A stretch of 16,224 nt of DNA. It comes from an uncultured Oscillospiraceae bacterium. Lineage in GTDB: Bacteria; Bacillota; Clostridia; Oscillospirales; Ruminococcaceae. The DNA lies in the NCBI GenBank assembly GCA_900555435.1, contig USLH01000046.1:1-16224 (forward strand). The letters run 5' to 3'. The notes under the pieces are model-generated. The model saw only the letters and a list, made by a program, of their open reading frames with translations. It ran no database searches and was not told the DNA's origin. The position numbers and the translations under genes are program-made. Below, one piece after another: positions 1 to 7,021 of this stretch (its first letter is position 1; every line of letters begins with the position of its first letter).

Positions 1-476
1 TCCCCTTGTTTCCTTTACGCTTTCCAGCAGCACCCGCAGCTCTCCATTCCAAAACCACTAGCTTTCAACTGTCCCGCTGCTCCTCCTGCCCGCTTTTTGC
101 CATTCCTCTTCCCAACAGAAGCCGGCAGCCACAGGTCCATTCCCGCAGCCCTCCAGCCTGAAATTCCTGCTCTCAACTGCTCCGACACAACGAAAAACCG
201 CCAACACATTTTCTGCCCCTGCCGCCTCTTTTTTCTAGCCGCTCCGCCCCGGAGAATCAAAATCAGAACCGCCGCATCCACCTTCCAAGGAAACTCGCCG
301 TCTTCTATAAGCCCCTCTGTTCCTCAAACTGTTTTTGGAAGGGAACGAGCCGACCCCAAACTCACTCGCCGAATTTTTCTCCGACGATTTTGCCATACCT
401 GCCGCAACCATCTCTTTGACCGCGCCCGTCAGCCGTCCCGCTCCCTTTTGGACCCTTTCCTATCCCTTTCCGTTCC
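1..476. other. Unassigned stretch downstream of spoIIGA
   Basis: This stretch follows the spoIIGA stop codon on the minus strand. I translated it on the minus strand looking for sigE, which usually follows spoIIGA. No sigma-factor motif appears in any minus frame. The open frames present (for example about 88 codons at 15-281 minus and about 138 codons at 97-513 plus) have biased, low-information translations, no good ribosome binding site and no family I recognise. The minus strand is purine-rich. I see no clear terminator, tRNA or repeat. It may be a long spacer or eroded sequence. Confidence 0.5.
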
Positions 477-1328
477 TTATGTAACCCCTTCCAGCACCCC
501 GGAAATTGCCTGATACTCCTCTCCCGGAAGGTCGTCCGCCGGGATCAGGATGCAGGGCGCCGCCCTTCCCCTCTCCGGCCGGAATCCGTCGGTGCGGATC
601 CCCCAAAGTGTCCGGCTCCCCGCCGCCGTCCGACAGGGCAATACCGTCAGCCGCCTTTTCCACTCCTCCGGCAGACCGTCCGCCTTTTGGGGATCTTCAA
701 GCGCCGCCAGCACCTCCTCCGGAAACAGCTGCGCAAAAATCTCCCGCCGACAAAGGACCGCCGGAAGCCCGCCTGCTCCCCGGAGTCGGTTCCCCGTGTC
801 CAGGAACACCGTGCAGACCGTCCGCCGATCTCCGACGGCCAGCTCCGCCCGATAAAGGAGCTTCTCCGGCGTTCGCCGTTCCCGGAAAAACGCAAACAGC
901 CGAATTCCGCCGTATGCCAAAATGGTGGAAACGGCCAATGTCAGGGCGGAGATGTGGTAGTAAACCGCCCCGTTCCGGATCACCAGCCGGGGCGGTGAAA
1001 ACGCCAGCCATAAAGCGATCATCGCCCCGGCGAAGAGAAAATTTGCGGCGAAAAAGAAGATCATTTCCTTACAGAAACGCCGCCACCCGCCGTACCCCCC
1101 GGCGATCCAGACGATTCCCGCCGCAAGCAGAAGTTTCCCAAAAAACAACAAAGGAAAGGGCAGCTCCGGCAGGAAGATCAGAAGCGAAGCAAGCCCTCCG
1201 CAAAGAGCAGCCAATCCCCGCCGCAAAGCGCTGCTCCGAACCCCCGCCAGCCGCTCTGAGGCCAGCAGAAGGAACCAGGTCACATAAAGATTCATCCCCA
1301 CCAAAACGTCGACGTAAACCGTAACCAT
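477..1328 (-). CDS. spoIIGA: Sporulation sigma-E processing peptidase SpoIIGA
   Basis: SpoIIGA is the membrane-embedded aspartic protease that, after a signal from the forespore (SpoIIR), cleaves pro-sigma-E in the mother cell. The 283-residue product has the family layout. Five hydrophobic segments lie in roughly residues 1-25, 38-58, 59-77, 86-110 and 122-148, followed by a soluble protease domain. That domain carries the FLDTGN motif (residues 175-180), so Asp177 is the likely catalytic residue. The start is ATG at 1328, because the translation from there begins MVTVYVDVLVG, matching the first membrane segment of the family. The open frame runs on upstream to 1553, but that part overlaps the preceding gene and its terminator. 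AAGGAG lies very close to the ATG (about one base), which is tight. The family usually precedes sigE, but sigE is not seen in the 476 bases downstream. The family call is firm; the exact start is slightly less so. Confidence 0.88.
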   Translation of the reverse strand: MVTVYVDVLVGMNLYVTWFLLLASERLAGVRSSALRRGLAALCGGLASLLIFLPELPFPLLFFGKLLLAAGIVWIAGGYGGWRRFCKEMIFFFAANFLFAGAMIALWLAFSPPRLVIRNGAVYYHISALTLAVSTILAYGGIRLFAFFRERRTPEKLLYRAELAVGDRRTVCTVFLDTGNRLRGAGGLPAVLCRREIFAQLFPEEVLAALEDPQKADGLPEEWKRRLTVLPCRTAAGSRTLWGIRTDGFRPERGRAAPCILIPADDLPGEEYQAISGVLEGVT

Positions 1329-1350
1329 ACTCCTTCCCCCCGTCCCTTCC

Positions 1351-1391
1351 ATTATATCCGGTCTGGCCGGAAAATTCTGTCGCTTTCGGCG
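1351..1391 (-). promoter_or_regulatory. Possible Spo0A-dependent spoIIG-type promoter
   Basis: On the minus strand a perfect TATAAT (1351-1356) lies 23 bases before the spoIIGA ATG. No good -35 lies 17 bases upstream, but GCGACA (1378-1383) lies 21 bases upstream. The Bacillus subtilis spoIIG promoter has the same oddity, a spacer of about 22 bases with an 0A-box over the -35. GCGACA shares CGACA with the reversed 0A-box TTCGACA. CGCCGAA (1385-1391) matches TGNCGAA at all but the first base. The spacer also contains the dyad TCCGG-5-CCGGA. Control by Spo0A is inferred. Confidence 0.45.
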
Positions 1392-1470
1392 CAGAAGCAC
1401 AGACACAAAAATCACCCGCCGATAAACGAAGAGCTTGAGCAGACATCCCGAATCGAAATTTTCCGCATAC

Positions 1471-1500
1471 AAAAATGGCGTCCTCCTTTCGGAAGACGCC
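1471..1500 (-). terminator. Rho-independent terminator of the esterase gene
   Basis: Directly after the esterase stop, GGCGTC at one end pairs with GACGCC at the other (1477-1500). An inner stem of three further pairs lies beyond a single mismatch. The hairpin is followed on the minus strand by ATTTTT (1471-1476). It separates the esterase from spoIIGA and supports spoIIGA having its own promoter. Confidence 0.8.
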
Positions 1501-1507
1501 GCTTCTT

Positions 1508-2359
1508 TTATTCCAGATTTTTCCGCAGCCAGCGGACCCGCTTGACCATGCATTCCCGAACCACCCGGCTTTTCCGTGCCGCATCATAGCCGTGAACCGT
1601 ACCGGACGTTTCGTGAAGCTCCAGCGGGATCCCCGCCCGGATCAAGCGCTCAGCATACTTGATTCCCTCATCGTGAAGGCAATCGAGCTCTGCCGTTTCC
1701 AGATACACCGGCCCCCGAGGGAGCGATTGCTCCATAGGCGAACATTCGGAAAGCTCCGCTCCTGCCCGGTACATTTCCCACATTTTCCGGTTGTTCCGGG
1801 CGTTCCACATGGGGGTATCGGTGTAACGCTTCATGGAATCTGTTTCCATCGCCCCATCCAGCACCGGATAGAGCAGCATCACCGGCACGCTCCCCGCTTT
1901 TAGGGCGATATAAACCGCCAGTGTTCCCCCGGCGCTGTCGCCCACCAACCCCATCCTTTGCCCCGGAAAACGCTTCTGCGCCCAGTCCCACGCCGCTTCC
2001 GCATTCTCCCTCGCCGCCGGATAAGGGAATTTTGGCAGCAACCGATATTCCGGCATCACCACCCGGCAGCCCACCCGCTTTGAAAGCTCTGCTGCCAGCT
2101 GCTTATGATGGGGCGCCGCCGGGTAACCAAACCCGCCTCCGTGGAAGAACAGCAAAACCGGCGCCCTCTCCGGCAGGCCCTTCGGGGTGAAGACCCGAAC
2201 CGTCTGCTCCCTCGTCTGTTCTTTTGTAACCGCTACCCCCGGCGTCGGCACAAACGGAAAGGCGAGCGGCAGCACAAGCTGACTTCCTTTCAAAATCCAC
2301 GGGGAAAAAGGGGCACGGATCGCATACCGCCGCAGCTCCGGATCCATCTGTTCCTTCAT
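1508..2359 (-). CDS. Alpha/beta hydrolase, HSL-family esterase/lipase
   Basis: This is a 283-residue serine hydrolase of the hormone-sensitive-lipase (alpha/beta hydrolase fold 3) family, probably a cytoplasmic carboxylesterase acting on small acyl esters; its natural substrate is unknown. The oxyanion-hole motif HGGGF is at residues 73-77 and the nucleophile motif GDSAG at 140-144 (Ser142). Asp226 (in AELDCLHDE) and His256 (in TVHGYD) complete the triad. There is no signal peptide. I chose ATG at 2359, twelve codons inside the open frame, because AAAGGAGC sits about five bases before it and the upstream part runs into the ugpC terminator. The gene is flanked by terminators on both sides, so it is probably monocistronic; I did not find a clear promoter in the short gap upstream. 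Confidence 0.85.
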   Translation of the reverse strand: MKEQMDPELRRYAIRAPFSPWILKGSQLVLPLAFPFVPTPGVAVTKEQTREQTVRVFTPKGLPERAPVLLFFHGGGFGYPAAPHHKQLAAELSKRVGCRVVMPEYRLLPKFPYPAARENAEAAWDWAQKRFPGQRMGLVGDSAGGTLAVYIALKAGSVPVMLLYPVLDGAMETDSMKRYTDTPMWNARNNRKMWEMYRAGAELSECSPMEQSLPRGPVYLETAELDCLHDEGIKYAERLIRAGIPLELHETSGTVHGYDAARKSRVVRECMVKRVRWLRKNLE

Positions 2360-2375
2360 TTTTGCTCCTTTATGC

Positions 2376-2409
2376 AAAAGGACGGCACAGCCCAAAAGCC
2401 GTGCCGTCC
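2376..2409 (-). terminator. Terminator of the ABC ATPase gene
   Basis: Nine perfect pairs, GGACGGCAC (2380-2388) with GTGCCGTCC (2401-2409), form a hairpin followed on the minus strand by TTTTGC. It lies 30 bases beyond the ATPase stop codon and just before the esterase ribosome binding site. Confidence 0.75.
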
Positions 2410-2439
2410 GAAAAGACGCTTTTTCGAGGGAGAAATTCC

Positions 2440-3561
2440 TTAGTTGAGGATAACTTTCTCGGTCTCTTTGTCAAAGACGTGGATGTTGTTCACGTCGATG
2501 GCCATCTTGATGGTGTCGCCGGCTCTCACGGTAGAACGAGGAGAAACACGAGCGGTCAGGTTGACACCAGCGCAGGTCAGGTACAGATAGGTCTCAGCGC
2601 CCATCAGCTCGGTAACCTCGACGTTGCAGTCGATGATGCCGGTAGAAGCGGCGGAGATGAACATTTCCTCATCCTTGAGGCTCTCAGGACGAACGCCCAG
2701 GACAACGTCCTTGCCGACGTACTCGGAAAGCTCGTCGACCTTCTTGCTCTCAGGGATGGCAACTTCGTAGGTGTTGTTTTCATCGCCAAAGGCGACAACG
2801 TAACGGCCGTCTTTCTCAACCAGCTTGGCATCGATGAAGTTCATCTGAGGAGAACCCATGAATCCTGCAACGAACATGTTGGTGGGCTTGGTGTACAGAT
2901 TCTGAGGAGTGTCGACCTGCTGGATGAAGCCGTCCTTCATAACAACGATACGGGTACCCATGGTCATAGCCTCGACCTGGTCATGGGTAACGTAGATGAA
3001 GGTGGTGCCCAGACGGAGGTGCAGCTTGGACAGCTCGGTCCGCATCTGTGCACGGAGCTTTGCGTCCAGGTTGGACAGAGGCTCGTCAAGGAGGAAGACC
3101 TGAGGCTCACGAACGATAGCACGGCCCAGAGCAACACGCTGACGCTGACCGCCGGACAGAGCCTTCGGCTTCCGGTCGAGCAGGTGGGTGATGTCGAGGA
3201 TGCGGGCGGCTTCTTCTACGCGGCGCTTGATCTCATCCTTGGGGGTCTTGCGGAGCTTCAGGCCGAAAGCCATGTTCTCGAAGACAGTCATGTGAGGATA
3301 CAGAGCGTAGTTCTGGAACACCATTGCAATATCGCGGTCCTTAGGAGCAACGTCGTTGACCAGACGGTCGCCGATGTACAGCTCGCCTTCGGAAATTTCT
3401 TCCAGACCGGCGATCATACGCAGGGTGGTGGACTTACCGCAGCCGGAAGGACCGACCAGAATGATAAATTCCTTGTCCTGGATGTCGAGGTTGAAGTCGG
3501 AAACAGCGGTAACGCCGCCGGCGTATTTTTTATAGATGCCTTTTAATGTTACGCTTGCCAT
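2440..3561 (-). CDS. ugpC: Sugar ABC transporter ATP-binding protein, MsmK/UgpC/MalK type
   Basis: This 373-residue ATPase powers carbohydrate uptake by CUT1-family ABC importers from the cytoplasmic side of the membrane. Walker A GPSGCGKS is at residues 37-44, the Q-loop Gln at 83, the signature LSGGQ at 135-139, Walker B VFLLDE at 155-160 and the switch His at 193. A C-terminal OB/TOBE regulatory domain of the MalK kind follows from about residue 235, giving the usual family length. No permease or binding-protein gene is adjacent. That fits the known MsmK-type arrangement in Firmicutes, in which one ATPase serves several importers, but the substrates cannot be told from here. The start is supported by AGGAGG seven bases upstream. 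Arg codons lean to CGT, whereas neighbours such as ppk1 favour CGG, which suggests high expression. The choice among the names msmK, ugpC and malK is not decidable from sequence alone. Confidence 0.93.
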   Translation of the reverse strand: MASVTLKGIYKKYAGGVTAVSDFNLDIQDKEFIILVGPSGCGKSTTLRMIAGLEEISEGELYIGDRLVNDVAPKDRDIAMVFQNYALYPHMTVFENMAFGLKLRKTPKDEIKRRVEEAARILDITHLLDRKPKALSGGQRQRVALGRAIVREPQVFLLDEPLSNLDAKLRAQMRTELSKLHLRLGTTFIYVTHDQVEAMTMGTRIVVMKDGFIQQVDTPQNLYTKPTNMFVAGFMGSPQMNFIDAKLVEKDGRYVVAFGDENNTYEVAIPESKKVDELSEYVGKDVVLGVRPESLKDEEMFISAASTGIIDCNVEVTELMGAETYLYLTCAGVNLTARVSPRSTVRAGDTIKMAIDVNNIHVFDKETEKVILN

Positions 3562-3604
3562 AGATGGACCTCCTAATTTTTCTGGTAGTGTTTACCTCGA
3601 TATA

Positions 3605-3633
3605 ATCATATCAAATTTTTAGGGTTCTGAAAA
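3605..3633 (-). promoter_or_regulatory. Sigma-A-type promoter of the ABC ATPase gene
   Basis: On the minus strand TTTTCA (3628-3633) and TATGAT (3605-3610) are separated by 17 bases and lie about 45 bases before the ATG. The -10 matches five of six consensus bases and the -35 four of six. I see no catabolite-repression (cre) box. Confidence 0.5.
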
Positions 3634-3747
3634 GCTCTTTATTGCCCAAACTTTCAAAAACTGATTTGTCTACATTGACCATTTCCGTAAATTTCCGTTA
3701 TTTTCATCGATTTCAGCGGATTTTTCTCATTATATGCCTATAATGTT

Positions 3748-4179
3748 TTATTTTTTCTCATTTTCTCCTTCTAGGTTCTCAAATCCATGCATAAAGCCAC
3801 CAAATTCGAGGGAGCAAAGGTCCCCTCCGATAATTTTTCCATTAAAAACCAGCAAATTCGCACGAATTCCCTCCGGATAGTTTGGATAATTCGTCACAAC
3901 GTATTGGAATCGCTGCACCTCTTTCCCTGCGTATTTCCGCAGGTCGAAGCCCTGATCCCGCTGGATCCGATTGTAATTTTCGTAAACGATGTCAAATTTT
4001 GTCGGGATCGTCAAGTCCTTCCGCCTGCATTCTTCCTGCAACTCCCAGCCGAAGCGCTCCAAAAACGCCCGCCGTTCCGCTTCCGTTCCCCCCGGGATCT
4101 CCGGTTTCCTGCAAAGCAGGAAGATCCCTGCTGCCAACGGTAAAAACAAAAGCAGCAGCCACCTTTTCCTTCCCCGCAT
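3748..4179 (-). CDS. DUF4830 domain protein, membrane-anchored
   Basis: This 143-residue protein has a basic start (MRGRKRW), one hydrophobic segment at about residues 7-22 and then a DUF4830-type domain at about residues 34-136. That domain includes the recognisable stretches FGWEL, KFDIVYENYN, GFDLRKYAGK, VTNYPNYPEG and GGDLCSLEFGGFMHGF. The hydrophobic segment probably acts as an uncleaved anchor or signal peptide, placing the domain outside the membrane. The function of the family is unknown. A Cys lies at residue 23 just after the hydrophobic run, but there is no good lipobox. An AAGGGGGG run about eight bases before the ATG serves as ribosome binding site. The gene is divergent from the DUF454 gene and no terminator is obvious behind it. 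Confidence 0.8.
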   Translation of the reverse strand: MRGRKRWLLLLFLPLAAGIFLLCRKPEIPGGTEAERRAFLERFGWELQEECRRKDLTIPTKFDIVYENYNRIQRDQGFDLRKYAGKEVQRFQYVVTNYPNYPEGIRANLLVFNGKIIGGDLCSLEFGGFMHGFENLEGENEKK

Positions 4180-4300
4180 CCGCTCTGCCCCCCTTCGCTT
4201 TATTCCTATGCCGAAAAAGGCGGAATACCTCTTGTGGAAGAAAAAAATTTGTGTTGAGCCATCAGTTGGTCAATGCTAACCAATTATCAGGAGGATCCGA

Positions 4301-4619
4301 ATGACCCAAAAACGCTTTTTCTTTCTCGTCTCAGGCTGCATCGGCATTGTGCTGCTGATTCTGCCCACCGTTCCCTTCTTTCTGCTGACTGTCTTCTGCT
4401 TCGCCAACTCTTCTCAGAAGCTCCACGACTGGTTCATCGGCACGAAGAGGTACCGGAAGCACCTGGAATTCTTCGTCCAGAGAAAGGACATGACTCGAAA
4501 GGCCCTTTGAATTCCCCTGCGGCATCCTTGCGGCTGTGTGACTCTGCCGCCTGATCTATTTTCTCTTCGGCCTCAAAACCCTTACGGAAGAGACGGGAAA
4601 AGAGGCCGGCCCTGCCTGA
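4301..4619 (+). pseudogene. DUF454 (YbaN-like) membrane protein, decayed
   Basis: The first frame (ATG at 4301, AGGAGG six bases upstream) encodes 69 residues and stops at 4508-4510. It starts like a DUF454/YbaN small membrane protein: a hydrophobic hairpin, then PTVPFFLLTVFCFANSSQKLHDW and the TRK segment where the family's second membrane half should begin. That half is missing. The family-like end instead appears in another frame: 4521-4538 reads GILAAV, then TGA (4539-4541), then LCRLIYFLFGLKT (4542-4580), ending at a stop at 4617-4619. The simplest reading is an internal deletion of roughly 25 codons with a frame change, plus a TGG-to-TGA nonsense change. The role of the family is unknown. 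The intact start signals mean that the 69-residue truncated protein could still be made. Confidence 0.65.
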
Positions 4620-4632
4620 ACGTAAACACGCA

Positions 4633-4665
4633 AAAGCCCCTCCGTACGGAGGGGCTTTCTTCTTT
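4633..4665. terminator. Bidirectional terminator between DUF454 and EF-G-like genes
   Basis: A perfect 26-base palindrome (4633-4658) with core GCCCCTCCGTACGGAGGGGC lies between two convergent genes. A T-rich tract follows on the plus strand (TTTCTTCTTTTC) and TTTTGCG follows on the minus strand, so it can stop transcription from both sides. It ends only ten bases from the EF-G-like stop codon. Confidence 0.85.
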
Positions 4666-4667
4666 TC

Positions 4668-6737
4668 TTATTGTGCGTCCGGGGTGAGCCGCTTGGAGTT
4701 TTCGATGACCGACGCCTCCAGATTGGAGGGCAGCGGATCGTACCGCAGGAAGGAAAAGGCGAAGCTGCCGCTCCCCTGAGTCATCTGCCGTACCAGCGTG
4801 GCAAAGTCCTGCATCTCGCTCATGGGGACTTCCGCTTCGATCTCAGTCATGCCGTCACCGATGGCGTTCATGCCCAGCACCCGACCACGGCGCTTGTTGA
4901 GCTCGCCCATCATATCGCCGGTAGTGTCGTCGGGCACCTGCACCTTCAGGCAGCCGATGGGCTCCAGAATGATGGGGGACGCCTGAGCAAGACCCGCCTT
5001 ATATGCAAGACTGGCGGCAGTCTTGAAGGCCATTTCCGAAGAGTCTACCGGATGATAGGAGCCGTCCACAAGGGTCGCCTTCAGCCCGACTACCGGATAG
5101 CCTGCCAGGACGCCCTTCTTCACGCAGTCCTGCAAGCCCTTTTCCACAGCCGGAAAGAAATTCCGGGGCACGGAGCCACCGAAGACATTCTCGGCGAAGA
5201 CCAACCCCTCGCTGTCGCAGGGTTCGAACTCGATCCACACGTCGCCGTACTGGCCGTGACCGCCGGACTGCTTCTTATGCTTACCCTGAACCTTCACTTT
5301 CTTCCGGATGGTCTCCCGGTAAGCAATGGTAGGCGTTTCCAGCTTCACTTCCACGCCGAATTTATTCTTGAGCTTCGCCACGGTCACATCCAGATGCTGC
5401 TCGCCTAAGCCGCTCAGGATCTGCTCCTTCGTCTCCGTGTTCAGCGTATAAGACAGGGTTGGATCCTCTTCCAGAAGCCGTGCCACACCCTGAGAAATCT
5501 TGCTCTCGTCGCCCTTGCCCACAGCCGTCAGAGCCATGGAATAGCAGGGGGCGGGGAATTCCGCCTTTGCGAGCATTACCTTCCGCTTCGGCGAGCAGAG
5601 GGTGTCGCCGGTATTGGCAAGGAGCTTGCTGACGGCACAGATGTCGCCGGCAGGAACTTCCTTCACTTCTTCCTGTTTCTTGCCCCGGACGTAGAGGAGC
5701 TTGCCCAGCTTCTCCGGCTGCCCGGTGGTCATGTTGATTAGCTCCGCATCCGCCGTCAGCTTACCCGCCACGACCTTGACATAAGAGAGCTTGCCGACAA
5801 AGGGGTCGGCAATGGTCTTGAAGACATACGCCACCGTAGGAGCCGATGCGTCGCACTCCACCTCTACGATGTCGTCGCCGGAGAGCCCTTCCTCGTTTGC
5901 CACCTCCGCCGCAGAGGGAAGCATGGAGACCATGGCGCCCATCAACAGGCTCAGGCCCTCCAGATTGGTGGCAGAACCGCAGAACACCGGCGTGATGGTG
6001 CCTTCATAAATGCCCTTGTGGATGCCCCGGATCAGCTCCAGCATGGTGAACTGCTCGCCGGAGAAGTACTTCTCCATCAGTTCCTCATCCGTCTCTGCAA
6101 CAGCCTCGGAAATGGCGTTGATCAGGCCCTCGACCCGGTGGCCCATATCCGGCATGACCACCTCGGCACGATGGCCGCCTTCATACGAATACGCCTTCAT
6201 ACCGATCAGATCGACGTAGCATTTGACCTTGTGATCCACCACATAGGGAACCACCAGCGGGCAGACCGACGGCCCAAATTCCGTCTTCAGCTGCTCCAGC
6301 ACTTTATAGAAATCTGCGTGGTCGCTGTCCATTTTGGAGACGAAGAATGCCCGGGGCTTTCTCATCTTCACGGCTGCTTTATAAGCCTTCCGGGCGCCGA
6401 CGGTAAGGCCGGACTTGCCGGAAAGGACAATCAGGACGCTGCCGGCGGCCCGCATAGCCTCGCACTGCCCCAGCGCAAAGTCGAAAAGCCCGGGAGCGTC
6501 TAAGAGGTTGATCTTTACGTCGCTGTATTCGATGGGGACAATGGAAAGATTCAGGGACGCTTTCCGCTTGATCTCTTCCGGATCGTAGTCGGACACCGTT
6601 GTTCCTTCGGTAGCCTTCCCCAACCGATCGGTGACACCGGTCCGGTAAAGCAGCGCTTCCACCAGACTCGTCTTTCCGCAGCCGCTGTGGCCAACGACCG
6701 CTATATTCCGAATGTTGCTTGCCTCATACTGTCTCAT
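4668..6737 (-). CDS. Elongation factor G-like translational GTPase (FusA paralogue)
   Basis: This 689-residue protein has the full five-domain EF-G architecture but belongs to the EF-G-like/EF-G2 group rather than to canonical FusA. The P-loop is GHSGCGKTS (residues 16-24, canonical GHIDAGKTT). Switch II is DAPGLFDF (80-87, canonical DTPGHVDF), so the His that activates the hydrolytic water is Leu84. The base-specificity motif is SKMD (134-137, canonical NKMD). Domain IV keeps SGGHGQYGDVWIEFEP. Family members may act on the ribosome under special conditions, and some are reported to have weak or no ribosome-stimulated GTPase. The role here is unknown. Neither rpsL/rpsG nor tuf is adjacent, which also argues against the main fusA. 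The start has AAGGAG about nine bases upstream. The gene has its own promoter and structured leader and is probably monocistronic. Confidence 0.9.
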   Translation of the reverse strand: MRQYEASNIRNIAVVGHSGCGKTSLVEALLYRTGVTDRLGKATEGTTVSDYDPEEIKRKASLNLSIVPIEYSDVKINLLDAPGLFDFALGQCEAMRAAGSVLIVLSGKSGLTVGARKAYKAAVKMRKPRAFFVSKMDSDHADFYKVLEQLKTEFGPSVCPLVVPYVVDHKVKCYVDLIGMKAYSYEGGHRAEVVMPDMGHRVEGLINAISEAVAETDEELMEKYFSGEQFTMLELIRGIHKGIYEGTITPVFCGSATNLEGLSLLMGAMVSMLPSAAEVANEEGLSGDDIVEVECDASAPTVAYVFKTIADPFVGKLSYVKVVAGKLTADAELINMTTGQPEKLGKLLYVRGKKQEEVKEVPAGDICAVSKLLANTGDTLCSPKRKVMLAKAEFPAPCYSMALTAVGKGDESKISQGVARLLEEDPTLSYTLNTETKEQILSGLGEQHLDVTVAKLKNKFGVEVKLETPTIAYRETIRKKVKVQGKHKKQSGGHGQYGDVWIEFEPCDSEGLVFAENVFGGSVPRNFFPAVEKGLQDCVKKGVLAGYPVVGLKATLVDGSYHPVDSSEMAFKTAASLAYKAGLAQASPIILEPIGCLKVQVPDDTTGDMMGELNKRRGRVLGMNAIGDGMTEIEAEVPMSEMQDFATLVRQMTQGSGSFAFSFLRYDPLPSNLEASVIENSKRLTPDAQ

Positions 6738-6808
6738 ACCGTACCGCTCCTTATCTGTGATGGGTTTTGTTTGCAGAATGAAATGCTGTGTCTCTATCTG
6801 CGGATTTT

Positions 6809-6850
6809 GCCGGCAATCTTGTAAAATGTAAATAAAATCCTATTGCCGAC
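6809..6850 (-). promoter_or_regulatory. Hairpin at the start of the EF-G-like mRNA leader
   Basis: Reading the minus strand, GTCGGCAAT (6842-6850) can pair with ATTGCCGGC (6809-6817), giving nine pairs with one G-U and an AT-rich loop of 24 bases. The predicted transcription start is near 6851, so this would be the very 5' end of a leader of about 114 bases. It could stabilise the mRNA or control it. It has no T-run, so it is not a terminator. It matches no riboswitch class that I recognise. Confidence 0.4.
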
Positions 6851-6857
6851 AAGAAAT

Positions 6858-6886
6858 ATTATAGCATATATTGCTCTAAAGCACAA
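6858..6886 (-). promoter_or_regulatory. Sigma-A-type promoter of the EF-G-like gene
   Basis: On the minus strand TTGTGC (6881-6886) and a perfect TATAAT (6858-6863) are separated by 17 bases. TGC directly before the -10 makes it an extended -10 promoter. Confidence 0.7.
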
Positions 6887-6930
6887 GAATGAAACCGCCC
6901 ATTCTCCCGGTTTTTCCCTTGCTGAAACGT

Positions 6931-6988
6931 AAAAAATTCCGGCGTTCTCTCATGCAATCTTCACAAAATCGCACAAAAGACGCCGGAA
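6931..6988 (-). terminator. Terminator of the AraC-type regulator gene
   Basis: TTCCGGCGT (6937-6945) pairs perfectly with ACGCCGGAA (6980-6988). On the minus strand the hairpin is followed by TTTTTT (6931-6936). The loop is unusually long at about 34 bases, but position and T-run fit a terminator 34 bases beyond the regulator's stop codon. Confidence 0.6.
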
Positions 6989-7021
6989 AAATCAAAAAAA
7001 TTTAAATAAACTGCGAACAAA

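Noticed and set aside
97..513. A 138-codon plus-strand open frame in the stretch beyond spoIIGA
   Set aside because: It has no ribosome binding site, low-information sequence and no recognisable family, and it overlaps the end of spoIIGA. I left the region unassigned.
506..1324. A 272-codon plus-strand open frame opposite spoIIGA, rich in Pro, Arg and Ser
   Set aside because: It is a composition effect of a GC-rich gene on the other strand. The Pro/Arg-rich translation looks like non-coding GC-rich sequence, while the minus strand encodes a clear SpoIIGA.
2362..3546. A 394-codon open frame on the plus strand opposite the ABC ATPase gene
   Set aside because: It mirrors the ATPase gene codon for codon. 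It has no ribosome binding site, and its translation (rich in V, D, G, L, H) matches no family. The ATPase frame shows all expected motifs.
3727..3745. CATTATA-TATAATG dyad after the DUF4830 gene as promoter or terminator
   Set aside because: It contains TATAAT on both strands but no -35 at a proper distance. As a hairpin it is AT-rich with no T-run directly after it.
4266..4283. Inverted repeat TTGGT-ACCAA in the divergent gap before the DUF454 gene, as an operator
   Set aside because: The arms are only five bases, no convincing promoter is nearby and no regulator is linked.
6809..6853. A pseudoknot in the EF-G-like leader using CTTGT/ACAAG together with CGGCAAT/ATTGCCG
   Set aside because: The arms directly abut with no connecting loops, so both stems cannot form at once. 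At most they are alternative folds.
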